A stretch of DNA of 64,000 nt from Apostichopus japonicus (GCF_037975245.1 NC_092575.1:9394001-9458000), one strand, 5' to 3'; positions 22,076 to 36,439 are shown, counted from the first letter of the stretch. Numbers and translations: made by a program. Notes: generated by a model not told the origin, from the sequence alone.

Positions 22076-23100
22076 TGCTGTTCAAGTCTCCATAGTACAG
22101 ATCTACAACATCAATACTTTCTGTGAAAAAAATTAGACACTTAGGCAGATGCATGGTCCTACGTAATTGCACATTGGAAAATTATGTTTCTGTGCAGTAT
22201 GAAATTTAACCTTTTCCACCAAACGTAAGTGATGAACATAGTAAACTATGACGCAGAATCATAAATAAGCAGCTAGGCCTACTGTATTGTCTCAAACAAT
22301 TAAAAATATAACATCTGTAAAAATACCTACGAAGATAGATTGGCTTCTGTTACATTAGGGCTCATCTATTTTAACTAGGTGTGTAGGAGTCCTATTACTC
22401 CATTACTCTGCCTAAATTAAAGCGATCTTTTACGCAATGATAATCTGAGGTTGTAAGAGCATCTATCTTCCAAAAATCCTAGCAGCAACAACAGCAAACT
22501 TGTATCAAAACTCCTTAAATGGTTCTATACTTTGCGAATTATGACTGATAGCCAGTGGGCAAATGACCTAAGAAATAATTTAGTAGATGTTTTGCATATG
22601 AAGTGCATTGGTATTCTGACTGGTATTCTTCACGTTGTTGTGTTAACGAACCCAACTTTTACCCGTTGCTGGCCTAGACTACATAGAATTGCCAATATAG
22701 GCCTAGCTAGGTTTGTTCGAGTTGTCCCATAATCACAACCGTGACGAAAGACGAACATTACTTTTAAGGTCTAGCTATTCCAGACTCAGCTCGTAAACTC
22801 ACTGCCAAACTAAGACCGTTTTTCACAATTAATTCGCATTGAATTTGGTCATAGTCAAAACTCTAACTAGGCGTTAATTCCCAAACGAAAACTACATCCA
22901 AACCTGCATTTTTTTTATTTGGCAGCGAATCTCGACATTTGCGAAATACAACGGAAAACAGCCAATAGCACTGCTGTATGTACAACTGAGTACAACTTTT
23001 TGCACGCAATGTATTAGCGAAAGTAGGCACCTTTATCGACGTACTAAACCTATTGGACTTCATTCGCGAAATTTTATTTGATTCTAAGGAAGCCCAATTT
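22076..23100. other. No recognisable feature
   Basis: Short open frames only. Confidence 0.4.
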
Positions 23101-23750
23101 CCAATTGCCAAGAGCCTCCTATTCTTATATATGAGGCGTAACGCACGTGTTATTTACTAGGAGATACGGTAGATATGAAACAAGGTTTCCACAATTTGGC
23201 CTCTGGTGACTCCAAATGACATTTGACCTCCACAAAAAGGAACATGCTTCTTGTACTGAACGTGTTCCAACGTATACATACTAAATATCAGTTTGGCCCA
23301 AGCTTCCCTTCTTGAGATATCGTGTTTACATGGTTCACAATTTGACCTCCGGTGATCCCAAATGACCTTTGACCTCCACAAAAAACGATAGAGATCTTGA
23401 ATTTAACGTGTCACAACCACATAATAAATATAAGACTGGTGCAAGGTGCAATTGCCAACAGCCTCCTATTCTTATGAGGCGTAACGCACGTGTTATTTAC
23501 TAGGCTGGTCGGTGGGAGATATGGTACATATGAAACAAGGTTTCCACAATTTGGCCTCTGGTGACTCCAGATGAACTTTGATCTCCACTAAACACAACAG
23601 GGATCTTAAACACGACGAGTCACAACTACATACTAAATATATGACATTGCTCCAAGCCTCCCTTCTTGAGATATCGTGTTTATAAACAGGGCGCGCGCAC
23701 GCATGCACGCACACACACACACACACACAAACACTCTCCGCCTGCATAAC
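23101..23750. repeat. 348-bp tandem duplication of a dispersed repeat
   Basis: The block starting CAATTGCCAAGAGCCTCCTA near 23102 recurs as CAATTGCCAACAGCCTCCTA near 23449, both followed by TGAGGCGTAACGCACGTG and, later, TTTCCACAATTTGGCCTCTG. Each block carries the core CTTCTTGAGATATCGTGTTTA. The second ends in a GC/CA-rich microsatellite (23685-23730). It belongs to the same family as 21740, 44870 and 54270. Confidence 0.7.
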
Positions 23751-24615
23751 TGCATAGGTTACGATTATCATCGAAACCAAAAAGGTATGCTATATCAAAC
23801 AGATCGAGGAGAGCTTCTCTACGCTTAGTCGGCCAGCAGTGTACAGTGCAATGATTTATCAAATATCATCATCCATCGGGATGGGACTATATCTGTGTTT
23901 ACATTGGTTCTTAATAGTTATTCTACCCATGTTTTTAATCAATTGATGACCTTTACCAAGTTTTTACGTCACCATGTGTGTCGCTTTTGTCAACCAAGGA
24001 TCAAAGGTCATGCATGAAACAGGTCAGAGACTTCATCAATCTTGTGTCTAGAAGACGCGGTAGACCACCTTGTGAGTAAGTGCTGTGGATTTGTCTTCCG
24101 TAGTTATTTTAAAAGTGACACAAAATCTTGAAATATGGAGGGTTTAAATAAACTGAGGAGGAAACAAACACGGTGACTTTGATTTATCATGTGACCTAGA
24201 TTTAATTTAACGAACACAAGCAGAACAAAAATACACATTTAAAGTAAAATTGGAGTAGTATAGTGCAGAATGAAATAAAAATTGCATGAGTGTATATTTC
24301 TATTGCTCTAAGAAAATTGTTGATGCGAATGCTTTTAGCTTACAACGAAGAAGGGAGTATAGTGAAACAGGGAAAACGGCAGAAGCGACATAGAATTGAA
24401 CTATACAAAGCAGAAATGTTTAAATCCATATGAGTGAAAGACGAAGGAAACAATATTTACAAACATAGTGCTCAGATCTTTCATTCATATCATCTACTGA
24501 TAATCATATTCAAATCCATACTATAAGTGGCTGTTCATGCTCGTCAATTTGCTTCCAAAAGTGGAGGCTCAGGTGGACATGGTATAACCATGTGGTGAAG
24601 GACGCTACAAAAAAA
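23751..24615. other. No recognisable feature
   Basis: Short open frames only. Confidence 0.4.
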
Positions 24616-24858
24616 GTGGGGGGGGGGGTAGAAACCAGTGAATGTTGGAGATATTCTCCACAAGTATGTTATAATGTGGGGGGGGGGGGTAGAAACCAGT
24701 GAATGTTGGAGATATTCTCCACAAGTATGTTATAATGTGGGGGGGGGGGGTAGAAACCAGTGAATGTTGGAGATATTCTCCACAAGTATGTTATAATGTG
24801 GGGGGGGGGGGTAGAAACCAGTGAATGTTGGAGATATTCTCCACAAGTATGTTATAAT
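24616..24858. repeat. 61-bp tandem repeat with poly-G runs, four units
   Basis: Four almost identical units: GTGGGGGGGGG, then TAGAAACCAGTGAATGTTGG, then AGATATTCTCCACAAGTATG and TTATAAT. Only the G-run length varies noticeably. The inner GGAGATATTCTCC is a perfect palindrome. Near-identity implies recent expansion. Confidence 0.93.
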
Positions 24859-27492
24859 ATAGTTTTGTAGATTACACAATAGACAATACAACCTTCCTTG
24901 TCTAGTAAAATTCATTTTTTCCTCGAAATGTTGACTCTTCGTACCAAAATTTCCATTTTATTATCAAACTTTCTAGACAATTTCCTCTGGAAAAAATTGA
25001 CATATTTCTTTCAATTTGGAACTATCATAAGTTGCACAATTTGCTCTCAAAATGTCGATATATTTCTTGAATATTGGTCTTTTATTGAGAACTTTTAGAT
25101 GCTATTTTATCTTAAAATTTTAACTTTTTATCTTGAAATATCGAAGATTGGTCTGGCTGTGCATCGATATTATTATGTATAATGAAGCTATTGTTGCTTT
25201 ATATCAAGTCCATAGTCACAGCTAACATTTCGTGCATCCTAAGCATTGGTTCTGAGAGGCAGGGGTGGGGGGGGGGGAGTGGGGGCGTGTCTCAGTCCTC
25301 ATGGCAAATCCTATTTAATGGCCTTTGAAGATTGTGTGGAACACTGAATTAAAAGAGGGAGGAAGTTTGATGCCTCCCAGTGTTTGGCGATTGTATGTTT
25401 CAAGGATGATGGTCAAATGCTCAAGTTAAGAGAAACTTCATCCTGAAACAAGTACCTTTTTCTAAGATATTTTAGTCCAATGCCAACAAATTTGAAGGTA
25501 AGCGTGAACCTCTGTATTCAATATAATGAATTTCAATATGATTTTTCATCATGATCTTATTCAATGATTGCCAGTATCTAACGGTGAGTCATGAATGAAG
25601 CTCGCGTTTGTATACAGTTTGTAAACAATCACGTCTTATGGACGGAGGTCGGAAGGCGAAACAAGGAAAAATTCTAATTGTTCAAGGGCCTTTTCACACA
25701 TTCGAAGATATTCCAGGGACAGTGCATAACATCCGGGAAATTTCCGGGGACATTTTTCTCAGGAGACGGTACATGATACCCGGGGCTATCCCGTAAACCG
25801 AGGACTGTGCTCGTAAACCGGTGACATCTGGTCACTTTATTATTGTAGATGCTATACCTAAAGTACAATCATCGAAACTCTATTGTTGATTGCTTTCTTA
25901 TTTTACAATGTCTCATATGTCATTCAAGACACGCAACCCTAAATTTTGAAATATTGGTTAAGTTTCGTTATTGTGTCATAGATATAGCACATTGTAAATG
26001 TATCCCTTGTTCAACGGTATATGCAGATTTGAGTGATGTTGATCAACATTGTTTTTAAAGAGCACATTTGTAACCTTTCGTCTTGTCCATTGACATGGTC
26101 GTTCTGTTATAGTTTCTGCCTTCATAATGTGAAGAAATGACCAAAAATAGTTTCAAACGTTTAAAGTAATATAATATCCCGTCATACAGCTTTATTCTTT
26201 ATTCCCAACTGTAGTGTTGTTCCCAAACAAGTCGGAAGTAATCAAGGAACTGCATGGAAAGAAAATGTTTTGAAGATAATGATAACCATTTCGAATGCTC
26301 AGACTTAGTAATTACACCTCTCCAATGTAGGTATCGTCATTATATTGGGCAATCGTCTTTACGATGAAAACATACGCAATATTTCAATTTAGATTCCTTT
26401 ACGAAACTGAAATTTCTCAAGAGAGTGATGAATATATATTACCTCTGGGAATATATAAACGCTATTCAGATTTGATAACAATTAAGCAAGAAACTGACGG
26501 ACCTACTTCGCGTGTAGATATTGGAGGCGTTTCATCGACACCCAGATTCCACACGTAAAGCTAATGTATTTTCAATAATATATAATATTCCACAGGGAGT
26601 GACGCGCTCTATCTTATAACAAGGAGAAAAAAAACTAACAGAAAGAACTGTAACTCTCATGGGAAGAGAAGAATGCTTTCCTTCTGAGCCCTATAATCAT
26701 GGAAAAATTGCATGTTTTGACTTAAAAAGTGATAGGAGAATTTTCTCATATCACAGTAACAAAACGAAAGCAACATACGGAAATTGCCAGTCAAACGAAA
26801 ATGGGAAAACAAGCATACCTGTAAATATAAAGGGGTCGCTAAAGCCGGGCGGATGGAACTTAACTTTGATATTGGTTGCTTAAAACGTTGAATCCTTTTT
26901 GTGAGAAGGGTGACAAACCCAATGCTCGGTCACGACCTGTGGGAAATAGTGATACTAAACTATTTCCCACTTTGTGTTCAGAGAAAAGTTTTGTTTTCTT
27001 TACCAACATCGTCGTGTGCAGGCCCAAGTTCAATGTGATGTCATATATATGTATATTGTTTTTCTATAACAAAATATAGCTGGTCCGAAAAGTTCTACCA
27101 AGCAAACAACCAAAACTTAGCTACAGCTGTTGTTATATCAAACAAAGCACTCACTGTTGTGTTCTAGAAGTTTGCCAAACATACCTATAGGACCGCTTTT
27201 CGTTCACTGAGGATATCGCGTAATCTGAATCGGAAATTTCTTTGAATTCCGTTTAGAGGTTTCGGACAACAAATATATATTCGACCAGTTTAATGACGTT
27301 CACTAAAGGAAGCCTCATTCGTGCTAAACGAAACTGGAAGAGACGCAGTCAATATGTGCAACGGCAACGGCACCTTGCAAATAACTAAAGATTCACTTTA
27401 AACTAAGTTTCTGGTCGTTTCAGACCAATAACTTTACAGACGTTGAAGTTTTTTTTTTACAGTGATTCACTTCCTTAGTATTTATAACAATA
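24859..27492. other. No supported gene; possible hAT-end remnant
   Basis: Poly-G run at ~25265. At 25680-25845, CCGGGAAATTTCCGGGGACA and GACATCTGGTCACTTTATT recall the termini of the element at 20832-21381 in the opposite orientation, but no partner end or target duplication was found. The remaining frames are short and unidentified. Confidence 0.35.
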
Positions 27493-27641
27493 TACGTTAC
27501 CGAAACGATTAATTCTACATAATTTAATATCCATGCTTATAACCATAGATATTAAATTATGTAATAAATTATGTAATTTAATAGCCATGCCTATAACCAT
27601 GGGTATTAAATTATATAGACTTAATCGTCGGTAAAGTATAA
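27493..27641. repeat. Imperfect inverted repeat with two nested palindromes
   Basis: The outer arms (ATACGTTACCGAAACGATTAA on the left, TTAATCGTCGGTAAAGTAT on the right) are inverted copies. Inside are two copies of an ATAATTTAATA..CCATGC.TATAACCAT..TATTAAATTAT palindrome. ~150 bp, MITE-sized, no clear target duplication. Confidence 0.6.
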
Positions 27642-30374
27642 GAAATACAGAACAAAATTACTTTGAATACTTTGCATGAAGAAATGCTTGACCAGCCATT
27701 GCAGAGCCAAAAAGAACTTGGGAAGATTGTGTTTAAAACACATAAGGAAGTTCTAAATACAATTGTATACAATCGAACTTGATATAATTTTCGTACTCAA
27801 TAACATCATCCGAACAATGACCAGAAGCCCCTTTTCATTTTTAGTATTTCTAAATAAGTTCTCCCTCTTCTTTCCTTCCTCGTACCGTACATTATCTGTT
27901 CTATTAGTACCATGGGAATTAAAAAAATAATGAAAAACAATAGAATGACTAAAGAAGAACTAAAGTTTGCCCATTGAGACCCATTTTTTAATGTAGATAG
28001 TAATACCGTCTCGCCAAGGTTATTTCAAAGGTTTCGTCTCACAACTGACGCAATATATTAATAAAACCACAACTTTTGTTTCTGTCATCTGAATCTGACA
28101 TCGTCTTGGAAGCCAAATGTATAAAGAGAAATGCGGCGACATATTGTCATAGATTGGTTTCTAATGGATTAGCTTTGCTTTAATAACACAAAATAATGCA
28201 ATCATGTCATCGTATATGAATATGAGAAAGAAGGCTCTTTTTCGATACGATTAGATTACTGAAAGATAATTAAGCGAGCACTGAAAAGGTATCAATAGCA
28301 ATAATGAGATTGGCTTGGTCAGTCAATTCGTCGAATCGTAATATTCATACTGTATTTATAGATTAATTAAATGCATGAGCAACATACAGATTAAATCGTT
28401 CGGTTAGATTTATACACGGTTCGAGAAAAATATGATTTTACACAACCTTACATACATGAATGGTAGATTATATGTCGCACCTTTAAGACTTCTTGTTTAG
28501 TTTTGAATTGTAAACAGAGACAGTAAGCTATTTCAACAAAGAATGGCGAATACAATATTGGAAGTAAATAGTTTCATTATTTTACTTCGGCCGTTACATA
28601 TGAACTAGTTTGGATTGAATATTAAGCTGTTCTATTGATATTATCATTCTCTAATTAGTAAATTCCCTCCGATACGATGTTATTCAGTGGTGATTTCTCG
28701 AAAACTTGAAGATAGCTGAAGATTCCAACCTACGCCACATCTGACTAACGTCTCTTATTAGCAATTACCAAAGTTTTGATTCATTTAAATGAAGCGCCTT
28801 AACGTGAAGAGAAGCCGGCTAGTAGGAAATAAATTTCAGTTTAAAACATTCCGTGTTCCTTGCATGGTGCTATATTTGATGAAGCATCAGTTTGACGAAT
28901 ATGAAATTGTAAGGATGAATATATGTGAATATATCCGCAGCACTTTGGTTTCCGCGGTGTATGTTTGATCAAAATATTATTGACATATAGACCTTTCTGT
29001 CCATGCATACCTGTAACGAACCTGTACCTTGTAATATAACTGCCATTCGGATACAGGGAAGTGTCGAAATCTGAGATTTGATACCGAAAGGGCGCCGCTC
29101 CAAGTCAGCTTTGCAAATTCTTGATGAGTGAACGTTCGCGAGTCTACGCATAGCTTACAATTTACGGTAGAATAATTGAAGCTAAACATCTATATATAAA
29201 CACACGGTTTCAGGATTTTACGCGGGAAAAGTTAATGAAAACTCGTAACTCTTATTTATTTGAAATGTGTCATAAATAAGAGAGCCATGTGGAAGGTATA
29301 GGGGAGAAATGCAAATCAGCACAGACATAAGAGAATGTAAAACGATTGTGTTATCTTTTACAACAGAAAGGGAAAGGATCCAAAAGTCGTCTGATAGACG
29401 CAAAATAAATGTTACATCATAAACTATTCGAAGACTTAGGCGAGAGGTTGGAGACAGAAATAGGGAGTGACCGAAGAGGAGGAGCTGGCCGTACTGACTT
29501 ATCATAAGAAAGTCGGTCTGTCGCAAAATAATAAACACTAGTATGAGTTGGCGCCAACAGCTGTGACTGAACAGTAAAAATGATATAAAAGGTTGCCATT
29601 GCCATCGTAATTAAACCTGATTAAATTCGGGAAATGAACGGCAGTGAGTTCCAAATACATGTATTGGTATTTATATGTGTGTTCACGTGCGTAAACCCTA
29701 TTCATGATAATTATGAACTTCATTCCTATTGCAACTCCGATTCAAGCTTTTTATCTCTATAATTTCGAAGTAAACTTTTAAAGTTTTTCCTTTGGGCTAG
29801 GGAATAATCAGCAAACTGTTCAATTTTCGGTCAAACGATAATTCTTTATGCAGACATTAAATTCCTCAAACATCATTAAATAACAGTACGGTACTTTTCT
29901 AAGCTCATATATAAAGTTGCCCAAAACTTGAGTATATTTTCATTTCAATGTCCTTAATTAACAGACAAATAAAGTATTATTTTTTTCAAAAGTATTGTGA
30001 TCTTTAAAAGTAGCAGGTTCATGTGACCTGTTATGATATTTGAAAGGTATCTCAGATAATCTCAACAACAAACTATCAATACGTGCGCCCTCAATAATGG
30101 CCCCTGTGATAAAGTTAATTGTAAAGTAATTGTGTAATAAACCTAACAACAGTTTTCGTTAGTTTACCTGGTTGTGTCATACTTTAACGGGAAAGAAAAT
30201 ACCTGAAACTAAGAACAGTAACCTTAATTCACCTTGAAAGCAGGAAAGATGGGATTATTTGGCAAAAACATCAAAGATTGGCAAACGAAGTTATAGTACT
30301 ATTTAATTATCTGTGTAATAAGTTACATTGTTAATTTCAGGAGCAGTGATATGCTCCTCAAAGATCTCCTACCA
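27642..30374. other. No recognisable feature
   Basis: AT-rich sequence with short open frames; nothing identified. Confidence 0.4.
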
Positions 30375-30468
30375 ATGTATGTATACATGTATGCGTGTAT
30401 GTATGTATGTATGTATGTGTGTATGTGTGTGTGTATGCGTGTATGTATGCGTGTATCTATGTATGTAG
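30375..30468. repeat. GTAT/GTGT microsatellite
   Basis: Tetranucleotide GTAT repeats mixed with GTGT and GCGTGTAT variants. Confidence 0.9.
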
Positions 30469-31604
30469 GAACATCCACATATAACATAGCTTGGTAAGAA
30501 GAACGCAAAAATCCAACAGCTTTAAGAACAATTACAAAAATCAATTTGTTTCATAGCATACGTTGCTTCCAGTTATTTCTTCGACTGTAATTTTAATCGC
30601 CAAAGTTATTGGACTTAATAATTAAGTAGATGCTGCGGCTGAAAGGTGCTAAGGCTTTTAGTGCGAGTTTAAAGTGTTGATTACTCTCGTTACTCATATA
30701 TTTCAAGACAATCTTAGTTTACAGACTATTTTTTTCTTCATAATATTTCTTCTGGAGATTGCAGTTAGGAGTCAAAGTCATGAATATTTAATCGTAATAC
30801 TTTTAGCTCGTAAAGCATGAAGGAGGTGATGTATATGAATTTCAGCTCTTAGAGGTCATTCTGCAAGGTAATCAGTAGGGTGTGAAGGTTACATTGTCAA
30901 CTTTCCTTCTGTAGGTGTTTAAATACTTCCAGTGGGACTTGCACTGCAAACTAAGCATTATAAAAGTTATTGTTCCTGTTATTGTCAATTTCCCTCAGCT
31001 CATTCATAACTGTTAGGATACATATATTTATATATATGGGGGGTCGACTAGAAATTTGTCAAATCCATATTTAAAAGTTTTGTGTTGTGCTTTTGATCAA
31101 TTCTTTCTAAAATATTACAAACAGCAAAGAGGAAAATTGATTATTACATCGTTAAAAATGGAGCATTTTTGTTGGTTATTATCTCTCAATTATTAACTTT
31201 GTTGTGTTTGTATGTTTGTATGTACTTTACTTTTGTTTCTTTTTTTTAAGTTCTGCTTCCAATTATACAAAAAGTTAATATTTTTGGTCTCAAACATATT
31301 GCCTCTCATCTTGAAGATGTAATTAATTATTCTATGTACAAAATTCCAACTGAGAGAAAGTGAAACACTTTTGTGAAAGCTATTTTATTATTTAGATACC
31401 TATTCACAGGTTTTGTTATTGTTTCTTTTTTATATTTGATAATTGAAGGATATTTTAATGTTTGAGATCACCTTAAATAAATAAAGAACATTTGACCTAA
31501 ATATCTGGTGTATGTAATTTCTTGGTGTTGATCCTTTCTCTGACTTTTCATAGAAGTAAAGAAAATTGACCAAATGCAATAAATTGAAAGTATTTGCAAC
31601 CACG
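30469..31604. other. No recognisable feature
   Basis: AT-rich, short frames only. Confidence 0.4.
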
Positions 31605-31696
<92 letters not shown>

Positions 31697-32240
31697 GGAA
31701 GTGTACATATTGATGTATGGTAGTGTACATATGGACGTGTACATATATATATGTATGGACGTGTACATATATATATATATGTATGAAGCTGTACATTATG
31801 TATGGAAGCGTACACATATGTATGTATGGAAGTGTACACATATGTATATGTATGGAAGACTGTATATGTCTATGTATGGAAGTGTACATATATGTATATG
31901 TATATGTATGGGCGTGTCCATATATGTATGGAAGTGTACATATATGTATGGAAGTGTACATATATATGTATGGAAGTGTACATATATGTATATATAAGTA
32001 TGGAAGTGTTCATATATGTTTGGAAGTGTACATATATACGTATATGGAAGTATACACATATATGTATATGGAAGTGTACACATATGTGTATGGAAGTGTT
32101 TACACATATATATACATGGAAGTGTACACATATATGTATGGAAGTGTACACATAGTATGGAAGTGTACATATATGTATGGGAGTGTACATATATGTATAG
32201 AAAATGTACTGATATGTATAAAAGTGTACTCATATGTATG
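31605..32240. repeat. (AT)n microsatellite grading into a ~20-bp minisatellite
   Basis: Pure AT repeats (31605-31697) pass into irregular units of TATGGAAGTGTACATATATG to about 32240. This keeps five overlapping Y/I/H/T-rich frames open on both strands. Their composition simply mirrors the repeat, so none is treated as a gene. Confidence 0.93.
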
Positions 32241-33149
32241 GAAAAAATATCAGCATGTTACAGTTTGACGTCAGCATGCCAATACTTCATTTTGATTTGT
32301 ATGTTCCAATACCAGTGTATATCAAAAATATCACCAGCATATTATATAACTCGATATCAGCATGTAAAAGATAAAATCATACAGTTTATTAAATCTGATA
32401 AACGTTTGACTTCTGGTGAGAAACTATCGACGTTCATAGGCTGTGCAATTCGTTTCACAATGTCAGAAATTATATAAACATGTTAGGAATAAAATATCAT
32501 GTGTTACAATTTAGAATTTTTATACGAATTTAGAATTTAAATAGTCTTGGACTTAGACTGAGGGTGTCCTGGACTTAATTGATCTCGGACTCGGATCATT
32601 TGGTCTTGCCTACAATATATTGTGATAATATTTTAATTTTATTTTGCTTCCAACTGTTTCAATGTGTTTAGTATAGTCAACAATAGCATTTCTGGTTTAT
32701 ACTTTTGAACCATATTGTTTTTGTGTCAATAGAATTTGGTAATTACGAGGAATAAAAGTTACTTCTTTACCAAATACTGGCATCTAATGGGAGAAGGTTC
32801 TTTCATGTTTGTTCTCTTCTTGAATTTTTCTAACTTCATTTTTATGTTCACTTTTATACCCTCTGTTTGGTATGTTTGTAATGAACAAAACGTGATTGTT
32901 GATATCACTTGAGTTAGTTGAGTCGACCGACACAACGCACCTGTTAAGCAGCAATCCTGTAGCCTATATTGACCATGTATCAAAGAGGCAATTGGTTGGA
33001 TAACCGTCTCTGTCGCTAAACGGGCGCCAAGATGATCACGAAGGTGTTAACTAGTCACTGATAGGTTAACAGACCAGGCGTCTCTCTATATTTATATTTC
33101 ATAGGCTAATGTGGTATCCTCGTTCTTGACTTCTCTAATCTTTACGACA
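32241..33149. other. No recognisable gene; possible promoter near the end
   Basis: Mostly AT-rich sequence. At 33085-33100 a CTCTATATTTATATTTC stretch could serve as a TATA-like element ~50 bp before the ATG at 33150. This is weak evidence. Confidence 0.3.
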
Positions 33150-33217
33150 ATGACTGCAGTCAACATTATTTGCTTGATCCGGCTCTTGTGCATCAGCGGT
33201 TTTGGTCACCATTTTCA
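33150..33217 (+). CDS. Possible first coding exon with signal peptide
   Basis: The ATG at 33150 opens a 22-codon frame, MTAVNIICLIRLLCISGFGH, with a hydrophobic core typical of a signal peptide. It runs into a good splice donor (TTTTCA|GTAAGT). No downstream exon can be joined with confidence. The nearest acceptor-like site, CTGCAG at ~33333, does not keep the phase of the longer open frame that starts near there. It may be chance, or the start of a short secreted-protein gene whose other exons I cannot recognise. Confidence 0.2.
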
Positions 33218-33485
33218 GTAAGTTATTTTCAAGTATGAAATAGAATTGATTATACCAGTAGTTTATCTACATTAGTGTGCCTTACTGACTTGAACGGTCA
33301 TAGTTTATCGTATTAACCATAGTATTGCCTGCAGTATCTCTTCTTATGATATTGCAAGTTGTTGGTTCAGGGGAGAATGGATATGATATAAAAAAAACCG
33401 TTTGGAGTTGCTCACTTATTTCTAAAACCTTTGACCTTTACAAGAATAGTTCAGAGGGTGTTTCTGTCTTCTTCTTAAAATTTAT

Positions 33486-35000
33486 CGCAGATAACCAGAA
33501 CATTACTAAACACACTACACACAGGGACCTGATTTACATGTTGAATAATCAGGTCATTTAAATATATTAGAAGATAAACCAGAACATAACTAAACAACAC
33601 TACATAATGGGACCTGATTTACATGTTGAATAGTCAGTTCATTTAAATGTCATCGCAGATAACCAGAACATTACTAAACACACTACACAAAGCGACCTGA
33701 TTTACATGTTGAATAGTCAGGTCATTTAAATATCATCGCAGATAACCAGAACATTGCTAAACAACACTATATAATGGGACCTGATTTACATGTTGAATAG
33801 TCAGGACATCTAAATATCATCGCAGATAACCAGAACATTGCTAAACAACACTATATAATGGGACCTGATTTACATGTTGAATAGTCAGGACATCTAAATA
33901 TCATCGCAGATAACCAGAACATTACTATACAACACTACATAATGGGACCTGATTTACATGTTGAATAGTCAGGTCATTTAAATATCATCGCAGATAACCA
34001 GAACATAACTAAACAACACTACATAAAGGGACCTGATTTACATGTTGAATAGTCAGGTCATTTAAATATCATCGCAGATAACCAGAACATTACTATACAA
34101 CACTACATAATGGGACCTGATTTACATGTTGAATAGTCAGGTCATTTAAATATCATCGCAGATAACCAGAGCATTACTAAACACACTACATAAAGGGACC
34201 TGATTTACATGTTGAATAGTCAGGTCATTTAAATATCATCGCAGATAACCAGAGCATTACTAAACACACTACATAATGGGACCTGATTTACATGTTGAAT
34301 AGTCAGGTCATTTAAATATCATCGCAGATAACCAGAACGTTATACTAAACAAGACTACATAAAGGGACCTGATTTACATGTTGAATAGTCAGTTCATTTA
34401 AATATCATCGCAGATAAACCAGAGTAGGCTATTACTAAACACACTACATAAAGGGACCTGATTTACATGTTGAACAGTCAGGTCATTAAAATATATTCGA
34501 AGATAAACCAGAACATTACTAAACAACACTACATAAAGGGACCTGATTTACATGTTGAATAGTCAGGTCATTAAAATATATTCGAAGATAAACCAGAACA
34601 TTACTAAACAACACTACATAAAGGGACCTGATTTACATGTTGAACAGTCAGGTCATTTAAATATATTCGAAGATAAACCAGAACATAACTAAACAACACT
34701 ACATAATGGGACCTGATTTACATGTTGAATAGTCAGGACATCTAAATATTATCGCAGATAACCAGAACATTATTATACAACACTACATAATGGGACCTGA
34801 TTTACATGTTGAATAGTCAGGTAATTTAAATATCATCGCAGATAACCAGAGCATTACTAAACACACTACATAAAGGGACCTGATTTACATGTTGAATAGT
34901 CAGGACATCTAAATATTATCGCAGATAACCTAGAACATTACTAAAAAACACTACATAATGGGACCTGGTTTACATGTTGAATAGTCAGGTCATTTAATAT
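33486..35000. repeat. 84-bp tandem repeat, about 18 units
   Basis: Units contain ATCGCAGATAACCAGAACAT, TACTAAACAACACTACATAA and GGGACCTGATTTACATGTTG followed by AATAGTCAGGTCATTTAA. Within each unit GACCTGA and TCAGGTC can pair around a ~16-nt loop. Subtypes (CATCGCAG, ATTCGAAG; TAATGGGA, TAAAGGGA) alternate in blocks. No frame crosses it. Confidence 0.93.
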
Positions 35001-36439
35001 ATACCTTTACTGGTTTGTGTCGCGACTCTTGATATTTTACACAACGACATTGTAAGAGTATCGAGATATCTTATAAGTCATATCTGAGAGCTGTAATTTT
35101 GTAAATCTGTGATGTCATAGTGCTCTTTACTTTATCCATGTTTTTCTTTTCCTATATTTTCGAGGTAGAATGCTAACAGTGTTGACGCACCAATGTCATC
35201 ATTTGCCATGAATTTAGATTCAGCGAACATTGTATTATATACGGTAAAGTAAACATAAGCAAATTGAGGAACATCTGGCTCGATCATGTCATGTTTGGAT
35301 TTGTGTGAAGAAGCATTTATTGTGTGATATCTCCCAAATGGGTTGGATGGGATGGAAAGATGGACAAAGTTAATCGCCAAACTATTACAAGCCCTATAAT
35401 CGCAGGCGGGGATAAAATGTTATTTACCTGGATAATTTTATCGCAGTTATATTTGGATCCGTCGATACAATAAGTATATATGCAAGGTTGTTAGAAGATG
35501 TTCTTCGACATGCATCTTACCCGTTTTGGTAAATATGTTCTTATTTACCTGTAATTGTAAACCTATTGATACAGGCCTACCGAATATCAATAATACCTTT
35601 ATCGAAATAAACAATGTGCGTTCCTGGCAAAATATCTCTATTAAGATCCGGACAGCTAGTTTGAAAATCAAATTATTTGGAATAGCTCTTATTTGAAAGT
35701 AAACATTGATATTATTTTCTACCGCTTTTAGTTCGACAAAAAGGTTTTTTACGATGGTTTATATCGGAATATAATAAGCTGTCCGTTAACATTGTACCGG
35801 AGCTTATAAGGGCCATTCCAGTTGGTTGGAGGATACCATACCATACGGTACTCTCCACCTAATTTTGCAGATTGCCCTTATAGTGAACGTTTTATGAATG
35901 TTTTAAATTCCAATGTAAAGGGTCTCTAAGTTAAAAGTCTAAGATAAATATTTCAAATTTTCGATGCAACCAACCCAGAGGCAGTAGAAAAAGGGATCAC
36001 TTCTTTTCAATTTGATCATGATTTTTTAGTGTCCATGCACATTCAGTTCGGTTCGGTTCGGTTCGGGAGGCAAACTCCGGTTCTTTCAGTTCCTATTTTA
36101 CTTATCGTAATCTTGGAATGAATAGATTCTTATTTATCCTGAATTTAATGGATATCACATGATTTTGTACTTTTCGTAAAATGTAAAATAGTTTTGGAAG
36201 CAAGTTTGAAGCGTCAGTTGTGTTATTGAAAGAGGATTCTCTGGTTTCAATAAACTTAGTAAGCATTTCCACTTTTTATTTTACAAACTAATTATTACAT
36301 TTTACAATGTAAGCAAAAGAAACAATTAAGCACAGCATACATGAGTTCTGCTATAAGTTTAAAATTTTAAAAGTTGTTGAAAAGCTTATTTCAAAGAAAA
36401 AGTAAAAACGAAGGTTATTTCCATTACGTCATTCCTTAA
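35001..36439. other. No recognisable feature
   Basis: Short open frames only. A (CGGTT)n tract of about four units lies at 36052-36066. Confidence 0.4.

Noticed and set aside
31430-32477. Several Tyr/Ile/His/Thr-rich proteins on both strands
   Set aside because: Readout of AT microsatellite and TATGGAAGTGTACATATATG units; not conserved-looking protein sequence.
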